From: Pseudoalteromonas haloplanktis ATCC 14393
Lineage (GTDB): Bacteria; Pseudomonadota; Gammaproteobacteria; Enterobacterales; Alteromonadaceae
Assembly (NCBI RefSeq): GCF_000238355.1
Contig: NZ_AHCA01000005.1
Location: 248,001 to 312,000, forward strand
Direction: 5' to 3'
DNA: 64,000 bases
Positions 56,359 to 64,000 of this stretch are shown here, in pieces. Position numbers and translations under genes: made by a program. Each line of letters opens with the position of its first letter. Positions within the stretch are counted from its first letter, which is position 1. The notes beneath the pieces were generated by a model. It saw only the letters and a list, made by a program, of their open reading frames with translations. It searched no databases and was not told where the DNA came from.

Positions 56359-58845
56359 TTAACTTAGTCGCTTTAACCAAATTTGTTTACGCTTATTCAT
56401 TTGTTCTATCAGCTCAACTGGTAAATCTAAATGACTAAGCGTTTCATCAGTTACATCAACCATGTCACCAACACCTGCTACTGACCACAACGCTTCTTCC
56501 AGATCTTTGGCTTTATGAAGTGCGTATTGGCTTACGTATTTTAGCTCGTTAGCTAAGTAATCAGTGTCAGGGCGACCTGTTCGCGAAATAAAAACACGCA
56601 TTATAAATAACAATTCAGATTTTAAACCTTTCTTTAAAAAGAGGAGGTTAGGGGTGAAATCGTCCGATGCACTGCATTGGCTTTTCACAGCCTCTTCAAT
56701 AGTTGATTTTTTCGGATCAAAACGGATAAATAAAGTAAAAGGTAATGGTGGATCTTGTCGGCTGCGGTCTTTTATTTGTGGGGTAATGACCTCATTTATT
56801 TTCTCTGGTGGCAAAAGCGCATCAATGCTGGTGGTGTCATTGAGCAAACCATAGTTTTGTAAAATAATATGTAATGGACTGGGGTATAAACCTTGGCCAA
56901 TTGCGCCTGTTTTAAAATGCGCCGCCTCTTTATGTAAGTAAAACGGAAATTGACACACGCTCTTAGTCACCATGTTCCTAAGTGCCGTTGAAAGTCCAGG
57001 TACTTTTGGTGCTTCTTCAGATACTTTTAGTTTATCTTTATTATTTTCAATTAACTGTGTGAAAAACCTCACCCCTTCATGCGGGACGTCAGCTACTCTA
57101 GATGCTTTTAAATTGATAGTGGTTAATGACTTGCTAACAGCCATCACTTCATATTTCAATTTACTAAGCACATGCTTTTTAGTGATTTTTTGTAGCTCAG
57201 GCAAGCTTAACTCTACAATGTCACCTTTTTGAAAAGTAACGGGTTGTTCGCATTCTATTTGTAGCCCCATTACTGAGAAATCACGGCTATGGGCGGTATA
57301 TGTTTGCTCATCTTGTGTAGTTAATAGTGCATCAGTTTTGTATAAATAGCGCTTATGCGAGCGCAGGTTCACATACTCTAAATCAACGGTTTCAAGCTTT
57401 GGTGGAGTTTTATGTTTACCGTGCCCAAAGCGCTTTAACTGATTAACGATACTTTTATCATAATCAAAACGTTGATAATGGGCTTGTTCTGCTGCGGTGC
57501 CAATGGAGGTTAAGATCAGTAAATACTTTACGTCCTTGATCATACCTTGAACGCGAGGCGAAGGGGGCTTATTGAGCTTTTCAATATCTTTAGCTGCGGT
57601 ATTTGGTAAGCTCAGCGGAATATATGAGTCTTCAGGGTGGCTAGGCATTAACTGTACTTTAAAGCATTGCCAGCTGTCTTTTTGACTACCAAAACCAAAA
57701 AATAACGCACTTAATTGTGGCTCTTTAGCAAGCTCACTGCGTGTTGCTGAATAGTAATATACTTTACCAGCGACTACATGGGTAAAGGTGTATAAATACT
57801 CTTCTTTAACTTGCGCAGGGTTACTTAATAATTGGCTTAAACGTTGTTGGTTTAAAATAGTATATAAACAGGATAACTTACGTTCATCACAAAAATAACG
57901 TTGGATGAAAATATTGTTTTCAGTTGTGAGCACTAAGCTTGGGTAGAGCTTGTCATTTTGCAGGCTAAAAAAGGTGAATAATGAGGTAACGCGAGGAATA
58001 TAATACTGCTCATAGCCCTTAGAAACCACTGCATCTAAAGTGTTATCTAAATTCACCTTATAACGGCGCTTATTACCATGAATAAAGCTTTCTAAAAACT
58101 CATCGAACTTTGCATTGTTCTCGATAAAAGTACGTTTTAACCGCACATGATTATACTCTGTCGATATTTTTTCAACCGCAACAACTTCGTATTGAATACC
58201 GTTTTTTAAACCCAGTTCAAAATCTTGTTCAAGTCCCACTAAGCGTAGCCCAAGCAATTGGCCTTTCTTGACTTGGTAACGAGGGGAAAGTTTGATTTTT
58301 GCGCCACTTAAAGAAATATCAGACGTACTGGCCGCGATTGTGTTGTCTTTGCTCAATTCTACCGTGATTTTGATTGAGTAATTCATTCGTTCTTCACGAC
58401 GACTTTCATAAGAAGCAAACTTAATAACCTGACAATCTCGTTTTTGTTCATTTTGTTGGTCAGCTTGGTTTGCTTGCTGTGCAGCCTTTTTTTGCATGAC
58501 GCGGTGATTGTTATCGGTATTCATAACGGCTTCATAAACCGCAAGAGTATACCCACCATGACGTTTTATGGCTTTTTCAAATACCGCAATGGCGGTTTCA
58601 TCCATAAAGTGTTGTTTGCCTTCATACTCATAAGGCTTCACCTGGCCTGTAACTTGGCCACGTAAATCAATAAAACGAGCAATGGGTTGCGATAAGCGTG
58701 ACATTTCCATCTTGATCAAGAATTGCTCAGGTTTTGTTAAACCTGCCGTCTTTGATTTAAAGATAGTGTCAAATTTGGCATTACCTAAATACGATTTAAG
58801 TTCGTCAACCAAACTTTCGTACTTCAGTAGAATGTCTTCAGTCAT
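56359..58845 (-). CDS. Large PilZ-domain protein (PlzD-like)
   Basis: The 828-aa protein contains at least two PilZ-like c-di-GMP binding sites: RREER near residue 150 with DISLSGAKI downstream, and RSHKR near 496 with DFSVMGLQIE downstream. No membrane segment is visible. A PilZ gene between serB and radA is also found in Vibrio. It could respond to the GGDEF cyclase in this window, but nothing links them directly. Confidence 0.82.
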   Translation of the reverse strand: MTEDILLKYESLVDELKSYLGNAKFDTIFKSKTAGLTKPEQFLIKMEMSRLSQPIARFIDLRGQVTGQVKPYEYEGKQHFMDETAIAVFEKAIKRHGGYTLAVYEAVMNTDNNHRVMQKKAAQQANQADQQNEQKRDCQVIKFASYESRREERMNYSIKITVELSKDNTIAASTSDISLSGAKIKLSPRYQVKKGQLLGLRLVGLEQDFELGLKNGIQYEVVAVEKISTEYNHVRLKRTFIENNAKFDEFLESFIHGNKRRYKVNLDNTLDAVVSKGYEQYYIPRVTSLFTFFSLQNDKLYPSLVLTTENNIFIQRYFCDERKLSCLYTILNQQRLSQLLSNPAQVKEEYLYTFTHVVAGKVYYYSATRSELAKEPQLSALFFGFGSQKDSWQCFKVQLMPSHPEDSYIPLSLPNTAAKDIEKLNKPPSPRVQGMIKDVKYLLILTSIGTAAEQAHYQRFDYDKSIVNQLKRFGHGKHKTPPKLETVDLEYVNLRSHKRYLYKTDALLTTQDEQTYTAHSRDFSVMGLQIECEQPVTFQKGDIVELSLPELQKITKKHVLSKLKYEVMAVSKSLTTINLKASRVADVPHEGVRFFTQLIENNKDKLKVSEEAPKVPGLSTALRNMVTKSVCQFPFYLHKEAAHFKTGAIGQGLYPSPLHIILQNYGLLNDTTSIDALLPPEKINEVITPQIKDRSRQDPPLPFTLFIRFDPKKSTIEEAVKSQCSASDDFTPNLLFLKKGLKSELLFIMRVFISRTGRPDTDYLANELKYVSQYALHKAKDLEEALWSVAGVGDMVDVTDETLSHLDLPVELIEQMNKRKQIWLKRLS

Positions 58846-59208
58846 TTATAAAACCATCACCGTCTATTCTAAAAAGTTGGTATACTGCGTGAGTATTTAT
58901 ACATTCTCTGGGCTGCTGGTTTTCAGCATAGAAAATGTAATGAGCTACCATCTTTAGTTTTTATTATTATTAAACTGCCAAATAAATGGCTCATTACTTT
59001 AATTTTAGGATCAAAAAGCCCAAGTAGGAAAGGTTAAGCAAAAAGTATGCCCTAAAAAAAGTAAATTACTTTTATATAACTCGATTGTGGCGTTGATTTG
59101 TCTAGTTGGCAAGGTCAATATTCGTCAATCAAAGTACGGCATAGCAAACTAAACATTACCTAGTATTAACATAAATAATTTCAAAATGACGAGTATAGGC
59201 AAAAGTTT

Positions 59209-60594
59209 ATGGCAAAAGCGGCAAAAATAGAGTTTGTTTGTACCGAATGCGGTATGAACTATCAGCGCTGGCAAGGGCAGTGCCGCTGTGGCGCATGGAA
59301 TACCTTAGCCGAGTTTAAGCCTTCGGCAGGGCAAGCTAAAAAAGCAGCAGCGCGTAGTGCTGTTGGCGGTTATGCTGGAGGTGTGGGCGGTGGCTCGAAA
59401 AAAATTAATGACATCGCAACCACTGAAGCCGAAAAGCAGCTCACCGGCATTGGTGAGCTTGATCGTGTTTTATCGGGCGGTGTTACCACAGGCTCTGTAA
59501 ATATTATCTCTGGCGACCCTGGGGCTGGTAAAACAACATTATTATCTGACTTAGTAGCGCGTATGTCACAACGTATGCCGTCACTGTATTGCACCGCGGA
59601 AGAGTCGTTATCGCAATTTAAAAACCGTGTAAATCGCTTAAAGCTTGATTACAACCCTGATGAACTGTACTTATTATCAGAAACCAGTGTCGAAACTATT
59701 ATCGAAGAGCTTGAAAAGAACAAAATTAAGTTTGCGGTGATCGACTCTGTTCAAGCCGTAGTAACTGATACCGCCAATGGCAGCCCAGGATCCCCGTCGC
59801 AAGTTAAAAGTGCCGCGCAAGCATTGACCCAGTATTGTAAGCAAAACGATGTCACTATGTTTATTATTGCCCATGTAAATAAGAATAATGAAATAGCTGG
59901 GCCGCAAACCTTAGTACACATTGTTGATGCGTTACTGCATATAGATACCAACGATGGCCAAATACGTACCTTACGTGCCAATAAAAATCGCTTTGGCGAC
60001 ATTGACACAGTGGGCATTTTTAGAATGTGTGAACGCGGCATGCTTAGTGTTGATAATCCCAGTGAAATATTTTTATCAGGCTCTAGCACTGATTCGCCGG
60101 GTTCAGCCATTACTTGTATTCGTAAAGGTAACCGTAATCTACTCCTCGAAATTCAATGTTTAACTACTGAAACCGAAGCTGAATTTCCGCAGCGGGTGTG
60201 TGTGGGCTTAAATATGAATCGGATCAAAATGCTCACCGGTATTTTGCGCAAGCACACTAAAACCAAAATCTTCCACGATACGTTTTTTAACATTGTGGGT
60301 GGGCTGAGAATTGATGAAACAGAAACCTGTATCGATTTAGCACTAGTGACTGCCTTACTTAGTAGCTTAAATGAATTTGTGGTGCCACGAACTACCTGTA
60401 TTATGGGGGAGCTGAGCTTAAATGGTGACGTACGGCCAATTGACAGTGGCGTACCGCGCATCAAAGAAGCTGCACAACATGGCTTTACCGAAATATTCAT
60501 TCCATTTCGAAATTACCATAAATCGATGGAAGGGCTGGGCGCTAAAATCACCCCAGTTAAAACGGTACATGAGCTGTTAAGTTTAATTAATTAG
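59209..60594 (+). CDS. radA: DNA repair protein RadA
   Basis: RadA is a RecA-like helicase for branch migration. It has a zinc finger (Cys11, 14, 25, 27), Walker A GDPGAGKTT near 101-109, the RadA-specific KNRFG motif near 258, and a C-terminal Lon-like domain (GGLRIDETETCIDLALVTAL). 461 aa. The 363-bp gap before it shows only promoter-like sequence. Confidence 0.96.
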   Translation: MAKAAKIEFVCTECGMNYQRWQGQCRCGAWNTLAEFKPSAGQAKKAAARSAVGGYAGGVGGGSKKINDIATTEAEKQLTGIGELDRVLSGGVTTGSVNIISGDPGAGKTTLLSDLVARMSQRMPSLYCTAEESLSQFKNRVNRLKLDYNPDELYLLSETSVETIIEELEKNKIKFAVIDSVQAVVTDTANGSPGSPSQVKSAAQALTQYCKQNDVTMFIIAHVNKNNEIAGPQTLVHIVDALLHIDTNDGQIRTLRANKNRFGDIDTVGIFRMCERGMLSVDNPSEIFLSGSSTDSPGSAITCIRKGNRNLLLEIQCLTTETEAEFPQRVCVGLNMNRIKMLTGILRKHTKTKIFHDTFFNIVGGLRIDETETCIDLALVTALLSSLNEFVVPRTTCIMGELSLNGDVRPIDSGVPRIKEAAQHGFTEIFIPFRNYHKSMEGLGAKITPVKTVHELLSLIN

Positions 60595-60748
60595 TGGTAA
60601 GTACATAAGACATATTAGTGCTCCTGATCCAACGCAAGCCCTTACTAAAGCGATTATTGAGTGATAGGCTTAGGTAAATTTTTAGTATAAAGCCGTTTAA
60701 AACGTTATAAATAACAACGGTGATAAAGAATAGTAATAAGGAAATAGA

Positions 60749-61681
60749 ATGAAAAAACTCGCAATTGTTGCCGTTGTTGTTGCCGCTGCAATCGGTGGTG
60801 TTAGCTACGCAAATCACGCACTGACACAAGAAGTGAAAGTAGAAGTTGATCGTCAACTAGCGCTGATGAATCAACAAATGGGCGTGACAGCCAGTTATGA
60901 AGATATCTCGGCGAGCGTATTTGGCCAAAGTGTAGAAATATCGAATATGGAAATCACCGGTTTTGACCAGCAAGCAGTAGCCAATATTGCGAGTATTAAA
61001 GTGTCAGGATACGAAACCGATAAAATCGCGCCACGTACCGAGCTGACAATTAAAAACTTTGCCTTTAGCGAGCACTTTTTAGCTCAGCTACCAGCAGATG
61101 CTAATAATAACCTTGCTTCAGCCAGTTATGATTTACATACTTTAATGAATTACGATGAAAAGTCAGGGGATAGCGATATTGCGTTCGATCTTAATGCTAA
61201 TAAAATAGTTGCCCTTAATTTTAACCTCGGTTTAGCAAAATCAACTGCACTGATGAACGCATCATTAAAGTTAAGTCAAATGCAGCAAGAGTTAGGCAAT
61301 CAGCAACCTACCCTAGAGCAGCAATTACAACAACAAACCATTTTAATGGAAGCACTTTCCCAGCTTGAACCGCGCAGCATTGAAATAGCCCTTAACAACG
61401 AAGGTGAATTTAAAGCATTAGTAGAGCAAGCACTTGAAAAACAAGGTATGACGCTAGAGCAAATGCAGCAAGTTGTCGACATGCAGTTGCAGCAAGCCCC
61501 TGTGAGTAAAGAGCTGGGTGAGGCGATTAAAAACTTTACGCAAGGGTTAAGCTCATTAACCGTGTCAGCAAGCTTGCCAGAAGGGCAAACTATGACCGAG
61601 ATCAACCAACAGATTTTTACTCTTATGGGGCAACCAGAAGAGCTGGCAGCGTTTATTAATTTAAAAGCGAAGGGTGAATAA
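60749..61681 (+). CDS. Exported or membrane-anchored protein, unknown (DUF945-like character)
   Basis: An N-terminal hydrophobic helix (about 3-22) precedes a 290-aa periplasmic region rich in glutamine, with a helical middle (MQQELGNQQPTLEQQLQQQ). The pattern recalls YdgA/DUF945 proteins, but the match is weak. Degenerate heptamers begin directly at its stop codon. Confidence 0.65.
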   Translation: MKKLAIVAVVVAAAIGGVSYANHALTQEVKVEVDRQLALMNQQMGVTASYEDISASVFGQSVEISNMEITGFDQQAVANIASIKVSGYETDKIAPRTELTIKNFAFSEHFLAQLPADANNNLASASYDLHTLMNYDEKSGDSDIAFDLNANKIVALNFNLGLAKSTALMNASLKLSQMQQELGNQQPTLEQQLQQQTILMEALSQLEPRSIEIALNNEGEFKALVEQALEKQGMTLEQMQQVVDMQLQQAPVSKELGEAIKNFTQGLSSLTVSASLPEGQTMTEINQQIFTLMGQPEELAAFINLKAKGE

Positions 61682-61712
61682 TAGCTGTCAGCTATCAGTC
61701 GTAAGCTGTCAG
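61682..61712. repeat. Degenerate heptamer array at a stop codon
   Basis: Directly after TAA the sequence reads, in 7-nt register, GCTGTCA GCTATCA GTCGTAA GCTGTCA. GCTATCA is the reverse complement (rotated) of the unit beside pdxH. Confidence 0.6.
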
Positions 61713-61742
61713 TTTAAAACAGCGGTAGTTTTGAGTTAGTTG

Positions 61743-61770
61743 AAAGCGCGAGTTTAGCTCGCGCTTTTTT
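61743..61770 (+). terminator. Terminator after the 60.7-kb gene
   Basis: AAAGCGCGAG/CTCGCGCTTT with loop TTTAG followed by a T run. Confidence 0.88.
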
Positions 61771-61780
61771 ATTGGGTGAT

Positions 61781-61822
61781 TTTAGGGGGTAGGAGCTAGG
61801 TTTTAGGCGTTAGGCGCTAGGA
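61781..61822. repeat. Degenerate heptamer array of six NNTAGGN units
   Basis: Six consecutive 7-mers (TTTAGGG, GGTAGGA, GCTAGGT, TTTAGGC, GTTAGGC, GCTAGGA) share TAGG in register. The remaining sequence to 62176 contains no gene I can support. Confidence 0.6.
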
Positions 61823-62176
61823 AAAACCAAAGTAGGTCGGCGTTCAATTTATCATCGTAGATTGTGACTGAGCGCAACGAAACCCAACCGTGACAGAGCA
61901 AAACTGAGTGATGGTTTCAAGGTGGAAACCGACGTTGATATAGGTTTTGGGTAATAACTCATTGAGTAATAAAGCTGTTGTTTGCTCCCATATTCAGAAA
62001 AATGAGCGACACGCGTATATTGTTTCATTTAGCTTTGCTTAAAGATAATAGAAAACGTAGTGATAGTAATACGTTAGCTAATTTGTTAAAACTGTATAAA
62101 GTAAAATTGAGCGTGGTCAGAGTAGAAAGATCCGCCCTTCGCGCACTATAAAATGTTAGCCTTAAAGGAAAGTTCG

Positions 62177-62881
62177 ATGACTGATTCATGGCATAAAACT
62201 GAAACAGATTTGGATGCAGATGAATATGCTGTTGATTTTTGGTTGCGTCACAGAGAAGAACTGCAGAAAGGTGAATTTTGGGCTGATCGTATAAAAAAAT
62301 TGAGGGGGGATCCCGAAAAACGTCTGGCGTTAGCTATAGAAAACTTGCCTTTGCCCGCATCCTTTAGAGAAGCCGCAATTGCCACTAGAGCTTTGATTCG
62401 AGACAAGCGTAAGCAGAAAATTGAATATGAAGAAGAGCTGGCACTTTTATATTGGCTGGCGGCAATAAATTCATTTTCAATACCTTATTCAGATGTATTG
62501 AAAGAGCCTGGTTATAATGTCATCGAATCTGTTCCCGGTAAGAAGTTGAAGGAACTTCCATTTTCATATAAATCTCTTGGCTATAACGAATTGGAGCTGC
62601 TAAACAAGACTGATATAAAGTGGCTCTCGGACCTTTGGGGAGAGCCAGAAGAGCATACAACCTTACACGAAATGCACAACGATGTTTGGCGAAATTATGA
62701 AAGCAAACTTAAAGACAAAAGAACGAAACAAGACGAAGAATTCATAAAAAGCATCAATGAACGTTCTTCTTCTCCTGCGGAATTACTCAGTTCTGTAAAT
62801 GAACCAAAAGGCAGTGGTAAAGGTAAATGGGTTATTGTGATAGTGATAGGTATAATATTGGCGGCCATATATGGAAGCTAA
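62177..62881 (+). CDS. Tail-anchored hypothetical protein
   Basis: The 234-aa product is charged and helical, with one C-terminal transmembrane helix (about 213-232), so it is likely tail-anchored in the inner membrane facing the cytosol. The ATG at 62177 with AAAGGAAAG upstream is preferred to 62153. No family recognised. Surrounding non-coding sequence and isolated position suggest an accessory gene. Confidence 0.65.
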   Translation: MTDSWHKTETDLDADEYAVDFWLRHREELQKGEFWADRIKKLRGDPEKRLALAIENLPLPASFREAAIATRALIRDKRKQKIEYEEELALLYWLAAINSFSIPYSDVLKEPGYNVIESVPGKKLKELPFSYKSLGYNELELLNKTDIKWLSDLWGEPEEHTTLHEMHNDVWRNYESKLKDKRTKQDEEFIKSINERSSSPAELLSSVNEPKGSGKGKWVIVIVIGIILAAIYGS

Positions 62882-63167
62882 CACATTTGAGCCTTAACTC
62901 TGTCAATAGGCATTAGTATTCTTTTTGATCGTTTTATTCAATGACGGTCAACTTTAAATCAATAAACAAATACGTTTATTTCCCCTGTCGATGTGGTTGT
63001 TAAGCAAAGAGCTTAATACTAACTCATACAAGGGTTAGAACGCAGTCATCCCTTTTTGCGCGCTCATTTTCCATACATTTATGGGGAGCTTGGACATTAC
63101 GACTAAAAAGATTTAATGGAACGGAACCTACACTGCTCTTTGCAAAAAACATTTATTCCACTCAAAA

Positions 63168-63202
63168 TAAAAGCCGTGCTTGACTTAACAAGCACGGCTT
63201 TT
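63168..63202. terminator. Terminator of serA
   Basis: AAAAGCCGTGCTT/AAGCACGGCTTTT with loop GACTTAAC is a strong symmetrical terminator. The rest of 62882-63167 shows nothing. Confidence 0.9.
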
Positions 63203-63209
63203 ATTTTTA

Positions 63210-63255
63210 CTAGCATCTAGCATCTAGCATCTAGCATCTAGCATCTAGCATCTAG
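63210..63255. repeat. Heptanucleotide tandem array, 6.6 copies of CTAGCAT, containing the serA stop codon
   Basis: 46 bp of perfect CTAGCAT repeats lie between the serA terminator and the gene. The last repeat supplies the TAG stop of serA (63252-63254). Confidence 0.95.
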
Positions 63256-64000
63256 TGAAGAATACGTGCTCTGATCGTGCCCTCTACTGCACTTAACTCT
63301 TTTAGTGCAACTTCTGACTGATCAGTGTCTACGTCGATTACTACGTAACCAATTGCTTCGTCTGTCTGTAAATACTGCGCGGCGATGTTGATGCCGTGCT
63401 GGGCAAACGCTTGGTTAATTTGTGTTAAAACACCTGGGCGGTTGTGGTGCACATGAAGTAAACGGCTACGGTTGGCAAGCTCTGGCAGTGACACTTCAGG
63501 GAAGTTAACAGCAGTAATCGTTGAGCCGTTATCTGAGTACTTAGCCAGTTTGCCTGCTACTTCAATACCGATGTTTTCTTGTGCTTCTTGCGTTGAACCG
63601 CCAATGTGTGGTGTTAAAATCACGTTGTCGAATTCGCGTAGTGGCGATACAAACTCTTCATCGTTTGATTTTGGTTCAACAGGGAATACGTCGATGGCAG
63701 CGCCACTGATTTTTTTGTCACGTAATGCTTCGGCTAAGGCGTCAATATCAACGACCGTACCGCGTGAGGCGTTGATCAAAATTGCGCCTTGCTTCATTAC
63801 GGCGATTTCTGCACTACCTATGAGGTTTTTAGTTTGCGGTGTTTCAGGTACGTGTAAGCTAATAACATCAGCGCGTTGTAATAGCTGTGTTAGGTTATGG
63901 ACTTGTGTTGCATTACCTAGGGTTAGCTTGTCTTCAATATCGTAAAATTCAACATTCATACCGATATTTTCTGCCATGATACTCAGCTGTGTGCCAATGT
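63252..64000 (-). CDS. serA: D-3-phosphoglycerate dehydrogenase, 3' part (gene runs off the window)
   Basis: SerA starts serine synthesis. The visible 249 codons include the end of the NAD-binding domain (YDIEDKLTLGNATQV, ISLHVPETPQT, LINASRGTVVD, AAIDVFPVEP, the catalytic HIGGSTQEAQ) and the C-terminal ACT domain (HHNRPGVLTQINQAFAQHGI) for serine feedback. The frame stays open to 64000, with IGTQLSI before the first visible Met, so the start lies outside. Confidence 0.95.
   Translation of the reverse strand, partial: IGTQLSIMAENIGMNVEFYDIEDKLTLGNATQVHNLTQLLQRADVISLHVPETPQTKNLIGSAEIAVMKQGAILINASRGTVVDIDALAEALRDKKISGAAIDVFPVEPKSNDEEFVSPLREFDNVILTPHIGGSTQEAQENIGIEVAGKLAKYSDNGSTITAVNFPEVSLPELANRSRLLHVHHNRPGVLTQINQAFAQHGINIAAQYLQTDEAIGYVVIDVDTDQSEVALKELSAVEGTIRARILH

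Overview
This 64 kb window comes from a moderately AT-rich marine gammaproteobacterium, most likely Pseudoalteromonas or a close relative in Alteromonadales. That call rests on gene order and family content (djlA-rluA, argR-mdh, ispB/rplU-rpmA-obgE, guaBA, holD-rimI, prfC, serB-PilZ-radA, DUF3530, DUF3581 and DUF3718 proteins, a CsrB-type RNA). It is inferred by reading and not by a database search.

Layout. 1-2.6 kb: djlA, a DUF3530 protein and rluA. 2.6-3.1 kb: a minus-strand CsrB-like regulatory RNA with 23 GGA motifs. 3.4-8.1 kb: an fbpABC-type ferric iron importer and a YfeX-like DyP protein whose distal catalytic residues look substituted. 8-19.9 kb: housekeeping genes (argR, mdh, ispB, rplU-rpmA-obgE, folA), a two-component system, a DUF3581 protein, rhlE and a GAF-GGDEF cyclase.

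20.0-28.7 kb is the accessory heart of the window: a gene-cassette array with attC sites but no integrase in view (a CALIN). It holds about ten small cassettes, all on the plus strand: membrane proteins, a DUF413/MaoP-like protein, a DUF998-like protein, a MepA-like peptidase, BrnT/BrnA and unknowns. Five cassettes end in a remnant of the same group II intron (3' end plus a piece of the reverse transcriptase/maturase gene) lying antisense to the cassette genes. In every case the remnant starts at the same point inside the attC R'' box. This is the pattern expected of group IIC-attC introns, and of the proposal that such introns help build cassettes. It is followed by 76 perfect copies of a 7-bp repeat that ends next to the stop codon of a MetF-like gene.

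29.3-41.9 kb: MetF-like reductase with a MetJ operator, an M16 peptidase, a small membrane-protein/XRE operon, cysE, xseA, guaB-guaA, tRNA-Trp, holD-rimI. 41.9-49.2 kb: a BarA-like hybrid kinase and a tonB-exbB-exbD-receptor iron operon behind a Fur-like palindrome. 49.5-64 kb: prfC, argS, pdxH, yjjV, an AhpA/Smp-like protein, serB, a PilZ protein, radA, two unknown proteins and the 3' part of serA.

A second theme is heptanucleotide tandem arrays. At least five arrays with 7-nt periodicity but different units occur, three of them touching a stop codon (MetF-like gene, the 60.7 kb gene, serA) and one beside a partly duplicated pdxH start. Their common period and placement suggest one process that I cannot name.
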